From Actinomycetota bacterium (GTDB taxonomy: Bacteria > Actinomycetota > Acidimicrobiia > Acidimicrobiales > Ilumatobacteraceae), in NCBI GenBank assembly GCA_029978335.1, contig JAPOJQ010000003.1, positions 1 to 64,000 of the forward strand: a DNA stretch of 64,000 nt, read 5' to 3'. The translations under genes were made by a program, and so were the position numbers. Below the pieces are notes generated by a model. The model was not told where the DNA came from. It did not search any database and saw only the letters and a list, made by a program, of their open reading frames with translations. This document shows, piece after piece, positions 1 to 8,714 of the stretch (the first letter of the stretch is position 1; each line of letters begins with the position of its first letter).

Positions 1-99
1 CGAAATCGCCGCCGTCAACGTCGTCTTACCATGGTCAATATGACCCATCGTCCCAATATTCACATGGGGCTTCGTACGCTCGAACTTCGCCTTGCTCAT
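1..99 (-). CDS. tuf: Elongation factor Tu, N-terminal fragment (runs off window)
   Basis: The visible 33 codons read as the start of EF-Tu, the GTPase that delivers aminoacyl-tRNA to the ribosome. They include the G1 P-loop region with [11 protein letters not shown], which is diagnostic of the family. The start ATG at 97-99 is preceded on the minus strand by a GGAAG ribosome site. Only the N-terminus is present because the gene continues past position 1. It lies directly downstream of tRNA-Thr and tRNA-Met on the same strand, an order resembling the tRNA-tuf clusters of many bacteria, so co-transcription is likely. Confidence 0.97.
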   Translation of the reverse strand, partial: MSKAKFERTKPHVNIGTMGHIDHGKTTLTAAIS

Positions 100-140
100 G
101 TCTTCCGTGATCCTTTGTGCTGAACGTGATGTTGATGATG

Positions 141-217
141 TGGTAGCGGCGATCGGGATCGAACCGATGACCTTCCGATTATGAGCCGGATGCTCTGACC
201 AACTGAGCTACGCCGCC
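141..217 (-). tRNA. tRNA-Met (CAT anticodon)
   Basis: A 77-nt cloverleaf with a 7-bp acceptor stem closed by a G-U pair, a D-arm, the anticodon loop CTCATAA, a T-arm with GGTTCGATCC, and an encoded 3' CCA. The anticodon is CAT. It lacks the 1-72 mismatch of initiator tRNA, so it is an elongator Met tRNA. A tRNA-Ile with lysidine at the wobble base cannot be excluded by eye. It lies between tRNA-Thr and tuf on the same strand. Confidence 0.93.
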
Positions 218-262
218 ATGGCTTTGCCCCCCGGCCGATCCGGGGATCGACCAGGTTGGTCG

Positions 263-335
263 AGCCCTCTGTGGGAATCGAACCCACGACACCAGCCTTA
301 CCATGGCTGTGCTCTGCCGACTGAGCTAAGAGGGC
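263..335 (-). tRNA. tRNA-Thr (GGT anticodon)
   Basis: A 73-nt cloverleaf with acceptor GCCCTCT pairing AGAGGGC, anticodon loop ATGGTAA (anticodon GGT, reading ACC/ACU) and T-loop GGGTTCGAATCCC. The 3' CCA is not encoded, unlike the neighbouring Met and Tyr tRNAs. The 45-bp spacer to tRNA-Met holds a short GC hairpin (CCCCGG/CCGGGG, 229-245), possibly a processing signal. The gene is probably the first of a tRNA-Thr, tRNA-Met, tuf transcript. Confidence 0.95.
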
Positions 336-406
336 GTCGGGCGCGGCGGTGCCGCGACCGGTCGGGGAGTGTATCGGCGCTGCAGCCGTTCCCACCACGG
401 AGTGAC

Positions 407-412
407 TACGCT
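407..412 (+). promoter_or_regulatory. Candidate -10 box of leaderless acetyltransferase mRNA
   Basis: TACGCT fits the actinobacterial -10 consensus TANNNT and ends 8 nt before the GTG start. No Shine-Dalgarno sequence is visible, so the mRNA may begin at or within 1-2 nt of the start codon. No clear -35 box is seen. Confidence 0.4.
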
Positions 413-420
413 CCGCCGCC

Positions 421-939
421 GTGGCCAACTCCACTCCCCCGCAAGCAATCTCAATCCGCTTGGCGACACCCGACGACGCCGTCGAGATCGCCGAGATCTA
501 CAACCACGAAGTCCTGCACACGGTATCAACCTTCGACATCGTGCCTCGCTCGGTTGACGATCAGCGCGAGTGGCTGGCGAGTCGATCCGGTGCATTCTCT
601 GCAATTGTCGCTTGCGACCCGGCCGACGGCAGCGTCCTCGGCTTTGCCGCTCTCTCGCGATACAAAGAGCGCGCTGCCTATTCCACCACGGTGGAAGATT
701 CGGTCTACGTCGATCGCGGCCACGGCGGACGCGGTATCGGCCGTGCATTGCTCAGCGAAGTCTGTGACATTGCGAAGGCCAGTGGATTCCACAGCGTGAT
801 CGCCCGTATCGAGGCGGAGGGCGTTGCGTCGCGCGGCCTCCACGCGGCATGCGGCTTCGAACTCGTTGGTATCGAGCGTCAGGTCGGCAGGAAATTCAAT
901 CGTTGGCTCGATGTTGCCGTGATGCAACTGGTCTTTTAA
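421..939 (+). CDS. GNAT family N-acetyltransferase (phosphinothricin/amino-acid acetyltransferase-like)
   Basis: A 172-residue protein of the GNAT fold, most like the Pat/MnaT group that N-acetylates amino-acid-like compounds with acetyl-CoA. The acetyl-CoA loop is visible as RGHGGRGIGRALL (about residues 101-113). The N-terminal IRLATPDDAVEIAEIYNHEV is typical of this subgroup, and the C-terminal AACGFELVGI strand-turn motif is present. Length is normal for the family. The GTG start lacks a ribosome site but has a TANNNT box 8 nt upstream. It stands alone between divergent tRNA genes and a hairpin. The exact substrate cannot be inferred. Confidence 0.85.
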   Translation: MANSTPPQAISIRLATPDDAVEIAEIYNHEVLHTVSTFDIVPRSVDDQREWLASRSGAFSAIVACDPADGSVLGFAALSRYKERAAYSTTVEDSVYVDRGHGGRGIGRALLSEVCDIAKASGFHSVIARIEAEGVASRGLHAACGFELVGIERQVGRKFNRWLDVAVMQLVF

Positions 940-944
940 ACGCC

Positions 945-974
945 TCGAGCCGGTCGGAAAACCGACCGGCTCGA
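945..974. terminator. Perfect 13-bp hairpin, likely bidirectional terminator
   Basis: TCGAGCCGGTCGG and its exact reverse complement flank an AAAA loop (958-961). It begins 5 nt after the acetyltransferase stop codon and lies downstream of the convergent tRNA-Tyr. There is no T-tract on either side, as is common for actinobacterial terminators, so termination in both directions is an inference from position and stem strength. Confidence 0.75.
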
Positions 975-1026
975 CACGGGGTTGGGCTGATCCAGCTGGT
1001 GGCTGAAGCAGTCACATCTCTGTTGT

Positions 1027-1111
1027 TGGTGGGCCGGGAAGGATTTGAACCTCCGTAGGCAATGCCGGCAGATTTACAGTCTGCTCCCTTTGGCCGCTCG
1101 GGCACCGACCC
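1027..1111 (-). tRNA. tRNA-Tyr (GTA anticodon)
   Basis: An 85-nt class II cloverleaf with a long variable arm, anticodon loop CTGTAAA (anticodon GTA), T-arm GAGGTTCAAATCC and an encoded 3' CCA. The acceptor stem GGGTCGG pairs CCGGCCC with one G-U wobble. The D-arm sequence CCCGAGCGGCCAAAGGGAG matches the usual bacterial tRNA-Tyr. It is divergent from yajQ. Confidence 0.96.
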
Positions 1112-1142
1112 TTATGTCGGTCTCGGAGGCTATCGGCACAGG

Positions 1143-1148
1143 TACGGT
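1143..1148 (+). promoter_or_regulatory. Candidate -10 box of leaderless yajQ mRNA
   Basis: TACGGT (TANNNT type) is followed by exactly 6 nt and then the ATG of yajQ, with no Shine-Dalgarno between. This fits a transcript that starts on the A of the start codon. Confidence 0.45.
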
Positions 1149-1154
1149 GTCTCC

Positions 1155-1643
1155 ATGCCGAGTTTCGACATCGTCTCAGAAGTTGATGCCCAAGAGGTCC
1201 GCAATGCGGTCGACCAGGCCCAACGCGAGGTGAGCACACGCTTCGACTTCAAGAACACCAACTCAACCATCGAGCAGAACGACATGGTCATCACACTGCA
1301 CACGGTGAGCGAAGACCGTCTGGCAGCCCTGCGACTCCTGCTCGAGGAACGACTCGTCAAGCGAGGTGTGTCGCTCAAAGGGGTCGACTACGGCGATGTG
1401 CAAGACGCCACGCAGAACACGGTGCGTCAAGTGGTGACCATCAAGGTAGGCATCTCATCGGACAAGGCCAAAGAGATCAACAAGTTGATCAAGGCCGAAG
1501 GCCCCAAAGGCATCTCAAGCCAAACCCAGGGCGAGTCGGTCCGGGTTCAGGGCAAGAAGCGTGACGATCTCCAAGCGGTGATCGCGTTGCTCAAGGGAGC
1601 CGACATCGGGATTCCCCTGCAGTTCAACAACTTCCGCGACTGA
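1155..1643 (+). CDS. yajQ: YajQ family nucleotide-binding protein
   Basis: A 162-residue protein, the same length as E. coli YajQ (163). It opens with the family signature PSFDIVSEVD and contains SRFDFK-like TRFDFKNTN at about residues 29-37 and QGESVRVQGKKRDDLQ near the C-terminus. YajQ proteins have two ferredoxin-like subdomains. They bind nucleotides, and some members bind cyclic di-GMP and act as regulatory effectors. An upstream extension of the open frame runs through the tRNA-Tyr gene and is rejected in favour of this ATG. It is convergent with the next gene, with 5 nt between stops. Confidence 0.93.
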   Translation: MPSFDIVSEVDAQEVRNAVDQAQREVSTRFDFKNTNSTIEQNDMVITLHTVSEDRLAALRLLLEERLVKRGVSLKGVDYGDVQDATQNTVRQVVTIKVGISSDKAKEINKLIKAEGPKGISSQTQGESVRVQGKKRDDLQAVIALLKGADIGIPLQFNNFRD

Positions 1644-1648
1644 CGATC

Positions 1649-2650
1649 TCAAGCGACCGCTGGAACGCCGAGCGGCCCGGCAACCTCGGGCCGACGCAAC
1701 TTCCACACGAGGCCGTCGAACACGATGTGCAGGGCGCCGAGCACGAAAATCGTGAACGCCATCCCGTTGGGCACGGTTCGCACAACCGCCAGCAATAACG
1801 CGATAACGCCGATGTAGCCGACAACCGAACCGAGCCGACGCAATGGTGTTCGAGTCGCACGAGCGACCAACTCGACGTCGTCACGACCGATGAGACTCGC
1901 TCGCACCACCGCCGCATATTCGATGGCGTGGGTCGACACGTAGGCGATGAGCCCGACAACGGGATCGACCATGATGAGAACCACGAGACCGAGCGACGCC
2001 GCCCCGTACGACCATTTCGCAACGCTCCCACCCATCCGGATCTCTCGGACAACCCAGACGACCACGAGTACACCGGCGAGCACCGCCGACACGGCGAACA
2101 CCACTGTGGCGAGTGGCAAGAATGGATCGAACGCCAAGATGGCCATCCGATTGGTCCGACCGAGATCGAGCCGGATCGCGATGTCATACGGGTCGGTGAG
2201 CGCACCCACCGACGACACACCGACCACGAGCAGTGACATCATCGTCCAGCGCTCAAGCCGGCCCTGATGGTCACCGTTCTTACGGCCATATACCCGCATG
2301 AGTCCGTACCGCTGCATCAGCGTGTGCTGCGCATTCCACAACAACGCGATCACCGCGAGGACCGGAAGACTCACCGACCAGACCACCACCACCGCAATAG
2401 CCGCCACCACCGGCGCCAATGCGTAGAACGTGCGGTGCTGGGCCAGTTGCCGACGATCGCCGTAGACAAGCGCCAGCGTCAAAGGTTGGTGCATGAACGA
2501 CACGATGAACGCCATCCCCGCCAATGCTGCGAGCACGTCGGTGTTGGAGCGCCATGGCCAGGCCACAAACGCGACAACAAGCCACGACCACCCGAGGAGG
2601 TGATCAACGACCGGGCCACGCAAATACGCACCTGATGATGGGAGGGACAT
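1649..2650 (-). CDS. Multi-pass membrane protein of unknown function, acs-linked
   Basis: A 333-residue protein with roughly eight to nine hydrophobic segments. I do not recognise a characterised family. Conserved-looking polar motifs lie inside or beside membrane segments: NAQHTLMQRYG (about 106-116), THAIEYAAV (about 242-250) and ALHIVFDGLVWKLRRPE near the C-terminus. The spaced His and Asp residues resemble metal- or haem-binding positions, but this is speculative. Its ATG overlaps the acs stop by one base (TGATG), so translation is coupled to acetyl-CoA synthetase. A role with acetate or a related small molecule, for example uptake or lipid modification, is possible but unproven. Confidence 0.7.
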   Translation of the reverse strand: MSLPSSGAYLRGPVVDHLLGWSWLVVAFVAWPWRSNTDVLAALAGMAFIVSFMHQPLTLALVYGDRRQLAQHRTFYALAPVVAAIAVVVVWSVSLPVLAVIALLWNAQHTLMQRYGLMRVYGRKNGDHQGRLERWTMMSLLVVGVSSVGALTDPYDIAIRLDLGRTNRMAILAFDPFLPLATVVFAVSAVLAGVLVVVWVVREIRMGGSVAKWSYGAASLGLVVLIMVDPVVGLIAYVSTHAIEYAAVVRASLIGRDDVELVARATRTPLRRLGSVVGYIGVIALLLAVVRTVPNGMAFTIFVLGALHIVFDGLVWKLRRPEVAGPLGVPAVA

Positions 2651-4602
2651 CAGTCCTCAGACGGTGTCTCAGCGGCTCGGCGCTGCAATTCATCAACGAC
2701 GCTGGCATCGGCGAGCGTCGTCGTATCACCGAGGTTTCGGCCCTCAGCCACATCGCGGAGCAAACGGCGCATGATCTTGCCGGAGCGAGTTTTGGGAAGA
2801 TCTGGCGTGAAGAAGATCGCTTTGGGTTTGGCAATCGCTCCGATCTCGGTGGCCACGTGGTCGCGCAATGTGGCAACGTCAACATCTTGGCCACCGCGCA
2901 ACGTCACATAGGCAAAGATCGCTTGGCCGGTCGTGGCGTCGTTCGCTCCAACGACCGCTGCTTCGGCCACCGCCGGGTGCGACACCAACGCCGACTCGAC
3001 CTCGGTGGTCGAGATGCGGTGGCCTGACACGTTCATCACGTCGTCGACACGCCCGAGCAACCAGAGGTAACCGTCGTCGTCGAGACGGGCCCCGTCACCA
3101 GCGAAGTATCGGCCTTGAAAGCGACTCCAATAGGTGTCGACAAACCGTTCGGGATCGCCCCAGATGCCGCGCAACATCCCCGGCCACGGACGAGTCAGGG
3201 TGAGGTACCCACCGCCATGCTCAACCGGTTGGGCGTTGTCGTCGACGACTTCGATATTGACACCAGGAAGAGCAAAGGTTGCTGAACCCGGCTTCGTGAC
3301 GGTGAGGCCAGGGAGTGGAGAAATCATGATCCCGCCAGTCTCGGTCTGCCACCACGTATCGACGATTGGACACCGGCCACCGCCGATGTTGTGGTGATAC
3401 CACATCCACGCCTCAGGGTTGATTGGCTCGCCAACGGTGCCGAGCAACCGCAACGACGACAGGTCGTGCTTGGCCGGTTCATCGGCCCCCCACTTCATGA
3501 ACGTCCTGATCGCCGTCGGCGCCGTGTAGAAGATCGTCACGCCGTACTTCGCCACAATCTCCCAGAACCGATCATTGCCCGGATAGTTGGGCACGCCTTC
3601 GTACATCACCTGTGTCGCACCATTCGCGAGCGGTCCGTACACGATGTACGAGTGGCCAGTGATCCAGCCCACATCGGCGGTACACCAGTACACATCGCGG
3701 TCTCGATGCAGGTCGAACACATTGCGATGGGTATACGCCACGTGAGTCAGGTACCCGCCGGTGGTGTGCATGATGCCTTTTGGCTTACCCGTCGTGCCCG
3801 AGGTGTAGAGCAGAAACAGCAGGTCCTCAGCATCCATCGCCTCGGGTGCACACACCGGATCAGCCTCAGCCATGAGTTCGTGGTACCAGTGATCTCGACC
3901 TTTGGTCATTGCGACGTCGTTGCCGCCGCGACGCACCACCACCACATGGTCGATGGTCGGGGTATGCGCAAGCGCCTCATCGGCTGCGGGTTTGAGCGGA
4001 AACACCTCGCCGCGCCGGTAGCCCCCATCGGCGGTGATGAGCACCTTTGCTTCGGCATCGTTGATGCGATCGATCAACGACTGGGCAGAGAATCCACCAA
4101 ACACCACCGAGTGCGCCGCCCCAATACGAGCGCAGGCCAGCATGGCGACCGCCGCCTCGGGAATCATCGGCAGATAGATGTTGACCCGGTCGCCTTTGGC
4201 AACGCCAAGCGACCGCAACACATTGGCGAAACGCTGCACCTCGTCGAGCAGATCCGCGTAGGTGATCGTGCGGGTATCGCCCGGCTCACCCTCCCAGTGG
4301 ATGGCCACTTTCGAACCAAAGCCCGCCGCAACATGACGGTCAAGACAGTTCTCAGCAACATTGAGCTTGCCGCCCACGAACCAGCGCGCATAGGGAAGAT
4401 CCCACTCGAGTACGGAGCCCCAGGGCTGTTGCCACGTAATCAGTTCACGTGCTTGACGGGCCCAGAATGCCTCAAGGTCGGCCTCTGCCTCTGCGTGAAG
4501 CGCGCCGTCGTTGATGTGAGCGGCTGCGGCAAAGGTCGCTGGTGGGGCGAAGGTACGGCTCTCGTTCGACAGTGCGTCAATGGTGTCGTTGTGCTCAGAC
4601 AT
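2650..4602 (-). CDS. acs: Acetyl-CoA synthetase (AMP-forming)
   Basis: A 650-residue cytoplasmic ligase converting acetate, CoA and ATP to acetyl-CoA, AMP and PPi. The adenylate-forming A3 loop [11 protein letters not shown] lies at about 266-276. [11 protein letters not shown] and [10 protein letters not shown] are the acetate/adenylate-site motifs. The C-terminal [14 protein letters not shown] places the lysine that is reversibly acetylated in Acs at residue 609. The start ATG at 4600-4602 gives the normal family length; an open frame continues 106 codons upstream but overlaps midA and is not family-like. The gene lies 34 bp after midA and has its own TANNNT box, so it can be expressed apart from nuo1. 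Confidence 0.97.
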   Translation of the reverse strand: MSEHNDTIDALSNESRTFAPPATFAAAAHINDGALHAEAEADLEAFWARQARELITWQQPWGSVLEWDLPYARWFVGGKLNVAENCLDRHVAAGFGSKVAIHWEGEPGDTRTITYADLLDEVQRFANVLRSLGVAKGDRVNIYLPMIPEAAVAMLACARIGAAHSVVFGGFSAQSLIDRINDAEAKVLITADGGYRRGEVFPLKPAADEALAHTPTIDHVVVVRRGGNDVAMTKGRDHWYHELMAEADPVCAPEAMDAEDLLFLLYTSGTTGKPKGIMHTTGGYLTHVAYTHRNVFDLHRDRDVYWCTADVGWITGHSYIVYGPLANGATQVMYEGVPNYPGNDRFWEIVAKYGVTIFYTAPTAIRTFMKWGADEPAKHDLSSLRLLGTVGEPINPEAWMWYHHNIGGGRCPIVDTWWQTETGGIMISPLPGLTVTKPGSATFALPGVNIEVVDDNAQPVEHGGGYLTLTRPWPGMLRGIWGDPERFVDTYWSRFQGRYFAGDGARLDDDGYLWLLGRVDDVMNVSGHRISTTEVESALVSHPAVAEAAVVGANDATTGQAIFAYVTLRGGQDVDVATLRDHVATEIGAIAKPKAIFFTPDLPKTRSGKIMRRLLRDVAEGRNLGDTTTLADASVVDELQRRAAETPSED

Positions 4603-4610
4603 CGTCCCCG

Positions 4611-4616
4611 ACTCTA
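4611..4616 (-). promoter_or_regulatory. Candidate -10 box for acs
   Basis: On the minus strand TAGAGT is followed by 8 nt and the acs ATG. It lies in the 34-bp gap between midA and acs and would allow leaderless acs expression independent of the nuo1 operon. Confidence 0.4.
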
Positions 4617-4636
4617 GGACATCGGTCACAGGCGAT

Positions 4637-5617
4637 TCATCGCCGCCATTCGCAGACGGTGAATCCGCCCAAACCAGCCGGGTCGCACAGTGCCTCAGCT
4701 TCAGAGATCCGCGACCGCATCCGCATCGCCTCAAGCCCTGGTCGCGCCGCTTGTTCGGCCCACACTCGGCGTCCTTCAGCAACGAGATCATCGATCCCGT
4801 GAAGCGCAAGCCATTGCGCTTGGGAACGCACGGCGTCAGGCGGTGGGAGTTGATCGAGGGGCACCTCAGCCGTGATGTCTTGTGAGCCGGGGTTGTCGAG
4901 GTAATGGCTGCCACGCTCATGGCCCCGATAGGTCCGCAGCCACTCTCGCCACGCTCGACCTGCGAGTTCCGCCGTCGTCGGAGTCACGTAATCGATGATG
5001 ACAAGGACGCCCGAGAGGCGTTGCAGCACGTCATCCACCCACTGAGCGGCTCGGTCGATGAGCGGTGCCCGAGCCCCATGGGGCGCACGTGCCGGCAACC
5101 TTGATGGCACCGGATCGAATGGCGCTGAGAGCACCTCGGTCCGGTCGCCGGTGACGAACGCCTCACGCCACACACCGTCAAAGACACACAGTCGAAACGG
5201 GAGATTGTCGAGCAACTCATTGGCGATGACGACGCCGTCAATCGATCCGTCGGGGATCGATGGCATCGACGACACGCCGTCGGGATGTCGTTCGCGTTGC
5301 TCTGGAGACACCTCAACGGCCCGATAATCGAGCGCTGATCGGCATTCAGGATCAGCGGCCAACACCGCACGTGCGAGCGTTCCTGGCCCCGCGCCCACGT
5401 CGTAGACCACAAACGACGCTGGCCGACCAGCAGCGTTCCACTCGGCGTCGAGGAAACGGGCGACCACTGCACCGAAGAGCGGGCCGACCTCGACAGAGGT
5501 GATGAAGTCGCCACGACGTCCAGCACGGCCGCCACTTCGGTAGAAGCCGTTCGGCCCATAGAGGGCCTCATCCATGAACCGGTCGAAACCGACCGGAGCG
5601 TCAGCGGCCGAGGGCAC
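4637..5617 (-). CDS. midA: MidA/NDUFAF7-type SAM-dependent methyltransferase, putative complex I assembly factor
   Basis: A protein of about 326 residues in the MidA family. The human member NDUFAF7 dimethylates an Arg of the 49-kDa (NuoD-type) subunit during complex I assembly. Family marks are the N-terminal [13 protein letters not shown], then [14 protein letters not shown], the SAM loop [15 protein letters not shown], and the [11 protein letters not shown] and VIIDYV strands, with GSQDITAEV further on. It overlaps the 3' end of nuoN1 by 17 bp and is clearly in the nuo1 operon. The GTG at 5615-5617 is my start choice; an ATG at FMDEAL is the alternative. The linkage to complex I genes supports the assembly role. 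Confidence 0.85.
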   Translation of the reverse strand: MPSAADAPVGFDRFMDEALYGPNGFYRSGGRAGRRGDFITSVEVGPLFGAVVARFLDAEWNAAGRPASFVVYDVGAGPGTLARAVLAADPECRSALDYRAVEVSPEQRERHPDGVSSMPSIPDGSIDGVVIANELLDNLPFRLCVFDGVWREAFVTGDRTEVLSAPFDPVPSRLPARAPHGARAPLIDRAAQWVDDVLQRLSGVLVIIDYVTPTTAELAGRAWREWLRTYRGHERGSHYLDNPGSQDITAEVPLDQLPPPDAVRSQAQWLALHGIDDLVAEGRRVWAEQAARPGLEAMRMRSRISEAEALCDPAGLGGFTVCEWRR

Positions 5618-7109
5618 CGGTGAGATCGGGAAGGTCGGCGAACCGCAGCACCAGACTTGGCAAGATGCCGAGCACAACGGTGCCGCCAGCGGTGATACCG
5701 AGCGCCAGCCACACCGACGAAGGCGGGCGGATCGGCGTCGTATCGCCATCGGGAACCGGCGACATCCAGATCTGTCGCAGCACACGCATGTAGTAGCCGG
5801 CAGCGATCACCGTGTTGACCGCGGCGATGATGGCCAGCACATACGCCGACGTTGAACCGGCGTCGATGAGCGCACGGAACGCCTGCAGTTTCGCAATCCA
5901 GATGCCGAGCGGTGGAATACCGGCAAGCGACGCCAAGAAGATCGTCATCAACACGCCGAGACCGGGGGCGTAGGACATCAGGCCACCAAACGAGGAGATC
6001 TCCCCCGAACGGGTAGAGCGAGACACCGCAATGATCACTGCAAATGCCCCGAGGTTCGAAAAGGCGTAGATCAAGAGGTAGATCACCACTGCTCGCAACG
6101 CCGATTCGGCAGCGGTCGTCGACATCACCGCCAGCGGCATGAGAATGAACCCACCTTGGCTGACCGAGGAGTACGCCAACATGCGAACGATATTCGTCTG
6201 GCGCAAGGCGACCACGTTGCCAACGGTCATCGTCAGCGCAGCCATCGCCCAGATCATCGGAGAATGGACCTCATCGGCACCGTACAGACCGAGGTACAGC
6301 ACGGTCAGCAGCGCCACGAACCCGGCTGCCTTTGAGGCAACCGACAAGAACGCAGTCACCGGAGTTGGAGCACCTTCGTAGGTGTCAGGCGCCCACGTAT
6401 GAAAGGGCACTGCCGAGATCTTGAAGGCAAAACCAGCCAACACGAACACCACCGCCAAGATCTGCATCGCCGACAACTCGCCGGACAATGCCACACCGAT
6501 GTCGGTGAGCTTGGTTGTTCCCGTCGTGCCGTACAGGAAGCTCATGCCATAGAGCAGCACCGCCGACGCGAACACGCCCAACAAGTAGTACTTGGCACCT
6601 GCCTCATTGCTGCGCGGATCACGCTTGCGCCACGCCGCCATCATGTACGCCGGAATCGACAACAACTCAAGCGCCACGAAGATGCTCATGAGATCGCGAC
6701 TCGATGACATCATCACCATGCCGAGCACGCTGACGAGCAACAGCACATAAAACTCGCCCTGGTAGTAGCCACCCTCTTCCAGTTCGTTCTGGCTGAGCAG
6801 CACCACCACGTAGCCCACCAGCAAGAACAACGCCTTCAAGATGAGGGCGTACTCGTCGATGACGTAACGACCATCGAAGATGGCATCACGCACATCACCG
6901 CCGAGCACTGCGAGCGTCACGACTGGGACGACGGCACCGAGCAACACCAACCCGGTGATCGTTGCCATCGCCCATTTCTTGGCCTCGTCAAGCCACAAAT
7001 CAACGAGCAGCACGAGGTTGATGCCGACAACGAGCACCAACTCGGGCGCGATCGCATGCCAATCGATCGTCGGGGCCGTCCAGGCCTGAGCGAGGAGCGA
7101 CGCGATCAC
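5601..7109 (-). CDS. nuoN: NADH-quinone oxidoreductase subunit N (nuo1 copy)
   Basis: A 502-residue antiporter-like subunit with about 14 membrane helices, part of the proton-pumping arm of complex I. The key helix-5 glutamate is in FVALELLSIPAYMMA and the helix-7 lysine in FKISAVPFHTWAPD, followed by GAPTPVTAF, so it looks proton-translocation competent. The GTG start overlaps the nuoM1 stop by 4 bp (GTGA). Last nuo gene of the NuoEFG-less nuo1 cluster. Distinct in sequence from the second copy at 20289-21791. Confidence 0.97.
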   Translation of the reverse strand: MIASLLAQAWTAPTIDWHAIAPELVLVVGINLVLLVDLWLDEAKKWAMATITGLVLLGAVVPVVTLAVLGGDVRDAIFDGRYVIDEYALILKALFLLVGYVVVLLSQNELEEGGYYQGEFYVLLLVSVLGMVMMSSSRDLMSIFVALELLSIPAYMMAAWRKRDPRSNEAGAKYYLLGVFASAVLLYGMSFLYGTTGTTKLTDIGVALSGELSAMQILAVVFVLAGFAFKISAVPFHTWAPDTYEGAPTPVTAFLSVASKAAGFVALLTVLYLGLYGADEVHSPMIWAMAALTMTVGNVVALRQTNIVRMLAYSSVSQGGFILMPLAVMSTTAAESALRAVVIYLLIYAFSNLGAFAVIIAVSRSTRSGEISSFGGLMSYAPGLGVLMTIFLASLAGIPPLGIWIAKLQAFRALIDAGSTSAYVLAIIAAVNTVIAAGYYMRVLRQIWMSPVPDGDTTPIRPPSSVWLALGITAGGTVVLGILPSLVLRFADLPDLTGALGR

Positions 7110-8695
7110 GGGATGCCCGCTCCAACACGCTCAACCAACGCCGAGACCGCAGGATCCATCACGTCGAACATGAGTTGTGGGTAGACACCAAACACCACGA
7201 TGGCGATGAGGAACGGCGTCCACGCGATCCACTCGATCGGCGTCACATCGTGGATGTCGGCGCCGTGATGATCGTCGTTGACCCCCGCACCAACCGGGTG
7301 CGCTGCGTGCGCGTCGAACTCTGGGTTCGGGCGGCCAAAGGCAGTGCGCTGGTAGAGCCAGAGCAGGTACGCCGCAGCGAGCACCGTGCCAAGCGCTGCG
7401 ATAACCATCAACACGCGGTAGAGCCCAACGTTGAGGCCGAAGTTCGGGTTGTAGGCCGACAAGATGGCCGGGAACTCGCCCCAGAAACCTGCCAGACCCG
7501 GAAGGCCGAGCGACGCCATCGCAGCAAAACCAAGAATCCAGCCGAGGCGCGGCATCTGGATCAACATGCCCGAGAGTCGACTGATCTCCAGCGTGTGGTA
7601 GCGGTGCTTCACCGAACCGGCTACGAAGAACAACATGCCGGTGATCAAGCCGTGGGCCACCATGCCGAAGAGCGCAGCGTTGATACCAAACTCAGTGAGC
7701 GTCGAAATGCCGAGCATGACGAAGCCCATGTGCGCCACTGATGAGAAGGCAATGAGGCGCTTCATGTCGGTCTGGGCAAGGCAGCCGAGCGCCCCGTAGA
7801 TGATGCCGATCACCGCCAAGATGCCGATGACCGGAGCCCACGCTTTCGCGCCTTGGGGCAGCATCGGGATCGCGATGCGAACAAAACCGTAGGTGCCGAG
7901 TTTCAACAGGATCGCCGCAAGGATGACCGAACCCTGCGTCGGCGCTTGGGTGTGCGCGTCGGGCAACCAGGTATGGAATGGGAACATCGGGACCTTCACG
8001 GCGAACCCGACGAACATGCCAGCGAAGATCCAGATCTGCACGTCGCGATCGATGAGCGCACCGGCCTCGGCCAGGTGTGCGAACGAGAACGACTCGGCAC
8101 CCGTCTGGAAGAACAGCGCCAAGAACGCCACCAACATCAACGCCGAACCGAACATCGTGTACAAGAAGAACTTGAGTGACGCGTATTGGCGCTGCTCGCC
8201 TCCCCAGACACCGATCATGAAGTACATCGGCAGCAACACAACCTCGAAGAACACGAAGAACAAGATGAGGTCTTGCGCGATGAACGATCCCGCCATTCCG
8301 ACTTGCAACACCAACATCAAGATGATGAACGACTTCGGATTTCCGGCATCGGGCATGTTGTCCCAGGTGTAGATCATCACGAGCAGCGTGACGACCATCG
8401 ACAAGAAGTAGAGCGGCAAACTGATCCCGTCGAGACCGATCGTGTAGTTGGATCGGATCACCGAGATCCACTCGCTATCGACGAAGAATTGCAGCGACTC
8501 GCTGTGCCCGTAATCAAAGCGCAGCAGCGTCAGCACACCGACAGCAGCGGTGACCGCCGACGTGACGATGCCGATCTGCTTATGTGTGCGCTCCTCCGAT
8601 GCCGGAATGAACATCATGAGGAGGACACCCACGAGTGGCAAGAAGGTGCCGACCGTGAGAAGCCAATTGTCGTTGGTGATGGTTGCCATGTTCAT
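7106..8695 (-). CDS. nuoM: NADH-quinone oxidoreductase subunit M (nuo1 copy)
   Basis: A 529-residue antiporter-like membrane subunit. Conserved FFEVVLLPMYFMIGVWGG carries the helix-5 Glu, and VKVPMFPFHTWLPDAHTQAP carries the helix-7 Lys. SVAHMGFVMLGI follows at about helix 9-10. A His/Asp-bearing loop (NDDHHGADIHDV, about 480-491) near the C-terminus echoes the stronger one in NuoL1. The start is the first of two closely spaced ATGs; the second gives MATITNDNW. It is 19 bp downstream of nuoL1. Confidence 0.97.
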   Translation of the reverse strand: MNMATITNDNWLLTVGTFLPLVGVLLMMFIPASEERTHKQIGIVTSAVTAAVGVLTLLRFDYGHSESLQFFVDSEWISVIRSNYTIGLDGISLPLYFLSMVVTLLVMIYTWDNMPDAGNPKSFIILMLVLQVGMAGSFIAQDLILFFVFFEVVLLPMYFMIGVWGGEQRQYASLKFFLYTMFGSALMLVAFLALFFQTGAESFSFAHLAEAGALIDRDVQIWIFAGMFVGFAVKVPMFPFHTWLPDAHTQAPTQGSVILAAILLKLGTYGFVRIAIPMLPQGAKAWAPVIGILAVIGIIYGALGCLAQTDMKRLIAFSSVAHMGFVMLGISTLTEFGINAALFGMVAHGLITGMLFFVAGSVKHRYHTLEISRLSGMLIQMPRLGWILGFAAMASLGLPGLAGFWGEFPAILSAYNPNFGLNVGLYRVLMVIAALGTVLAAAYLLWLYQRTAFGRPNPEFDAHAAHPVGAGVNDDHHGADIHDVTPIEWIAWTPFLIAIVVFGVYPQLMFDVMDPAVSALVERVGAGIP

Positions 8696-8714
8696 GAGAC
8701 CCCTGGGTGATAAC

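Noticed and set aside
141..217. Initiator tRNA-fMet
   Set aside because: Positions 1 and 72 pair (G-U) and the anticodon stem lacks the run of three G-C pairs typical of initiator tRNA.
229..245. Short GC hairpin between tRNA-Thr and tRNA-Met as a terminator
   Set aside because: Only a 6-bp stem, no T-tract, and placed inside a probable tRNA-tuf transcript; a processing structure or chance is as likely.
4603..4920. Longer N-terminus for acetyl-CoA synthetase
   Set aside because: The extension overlaps midA, is rich in residues atypical of Acs, and the ATG at 4602 gives the normal 650 residues with Lys609 in register.
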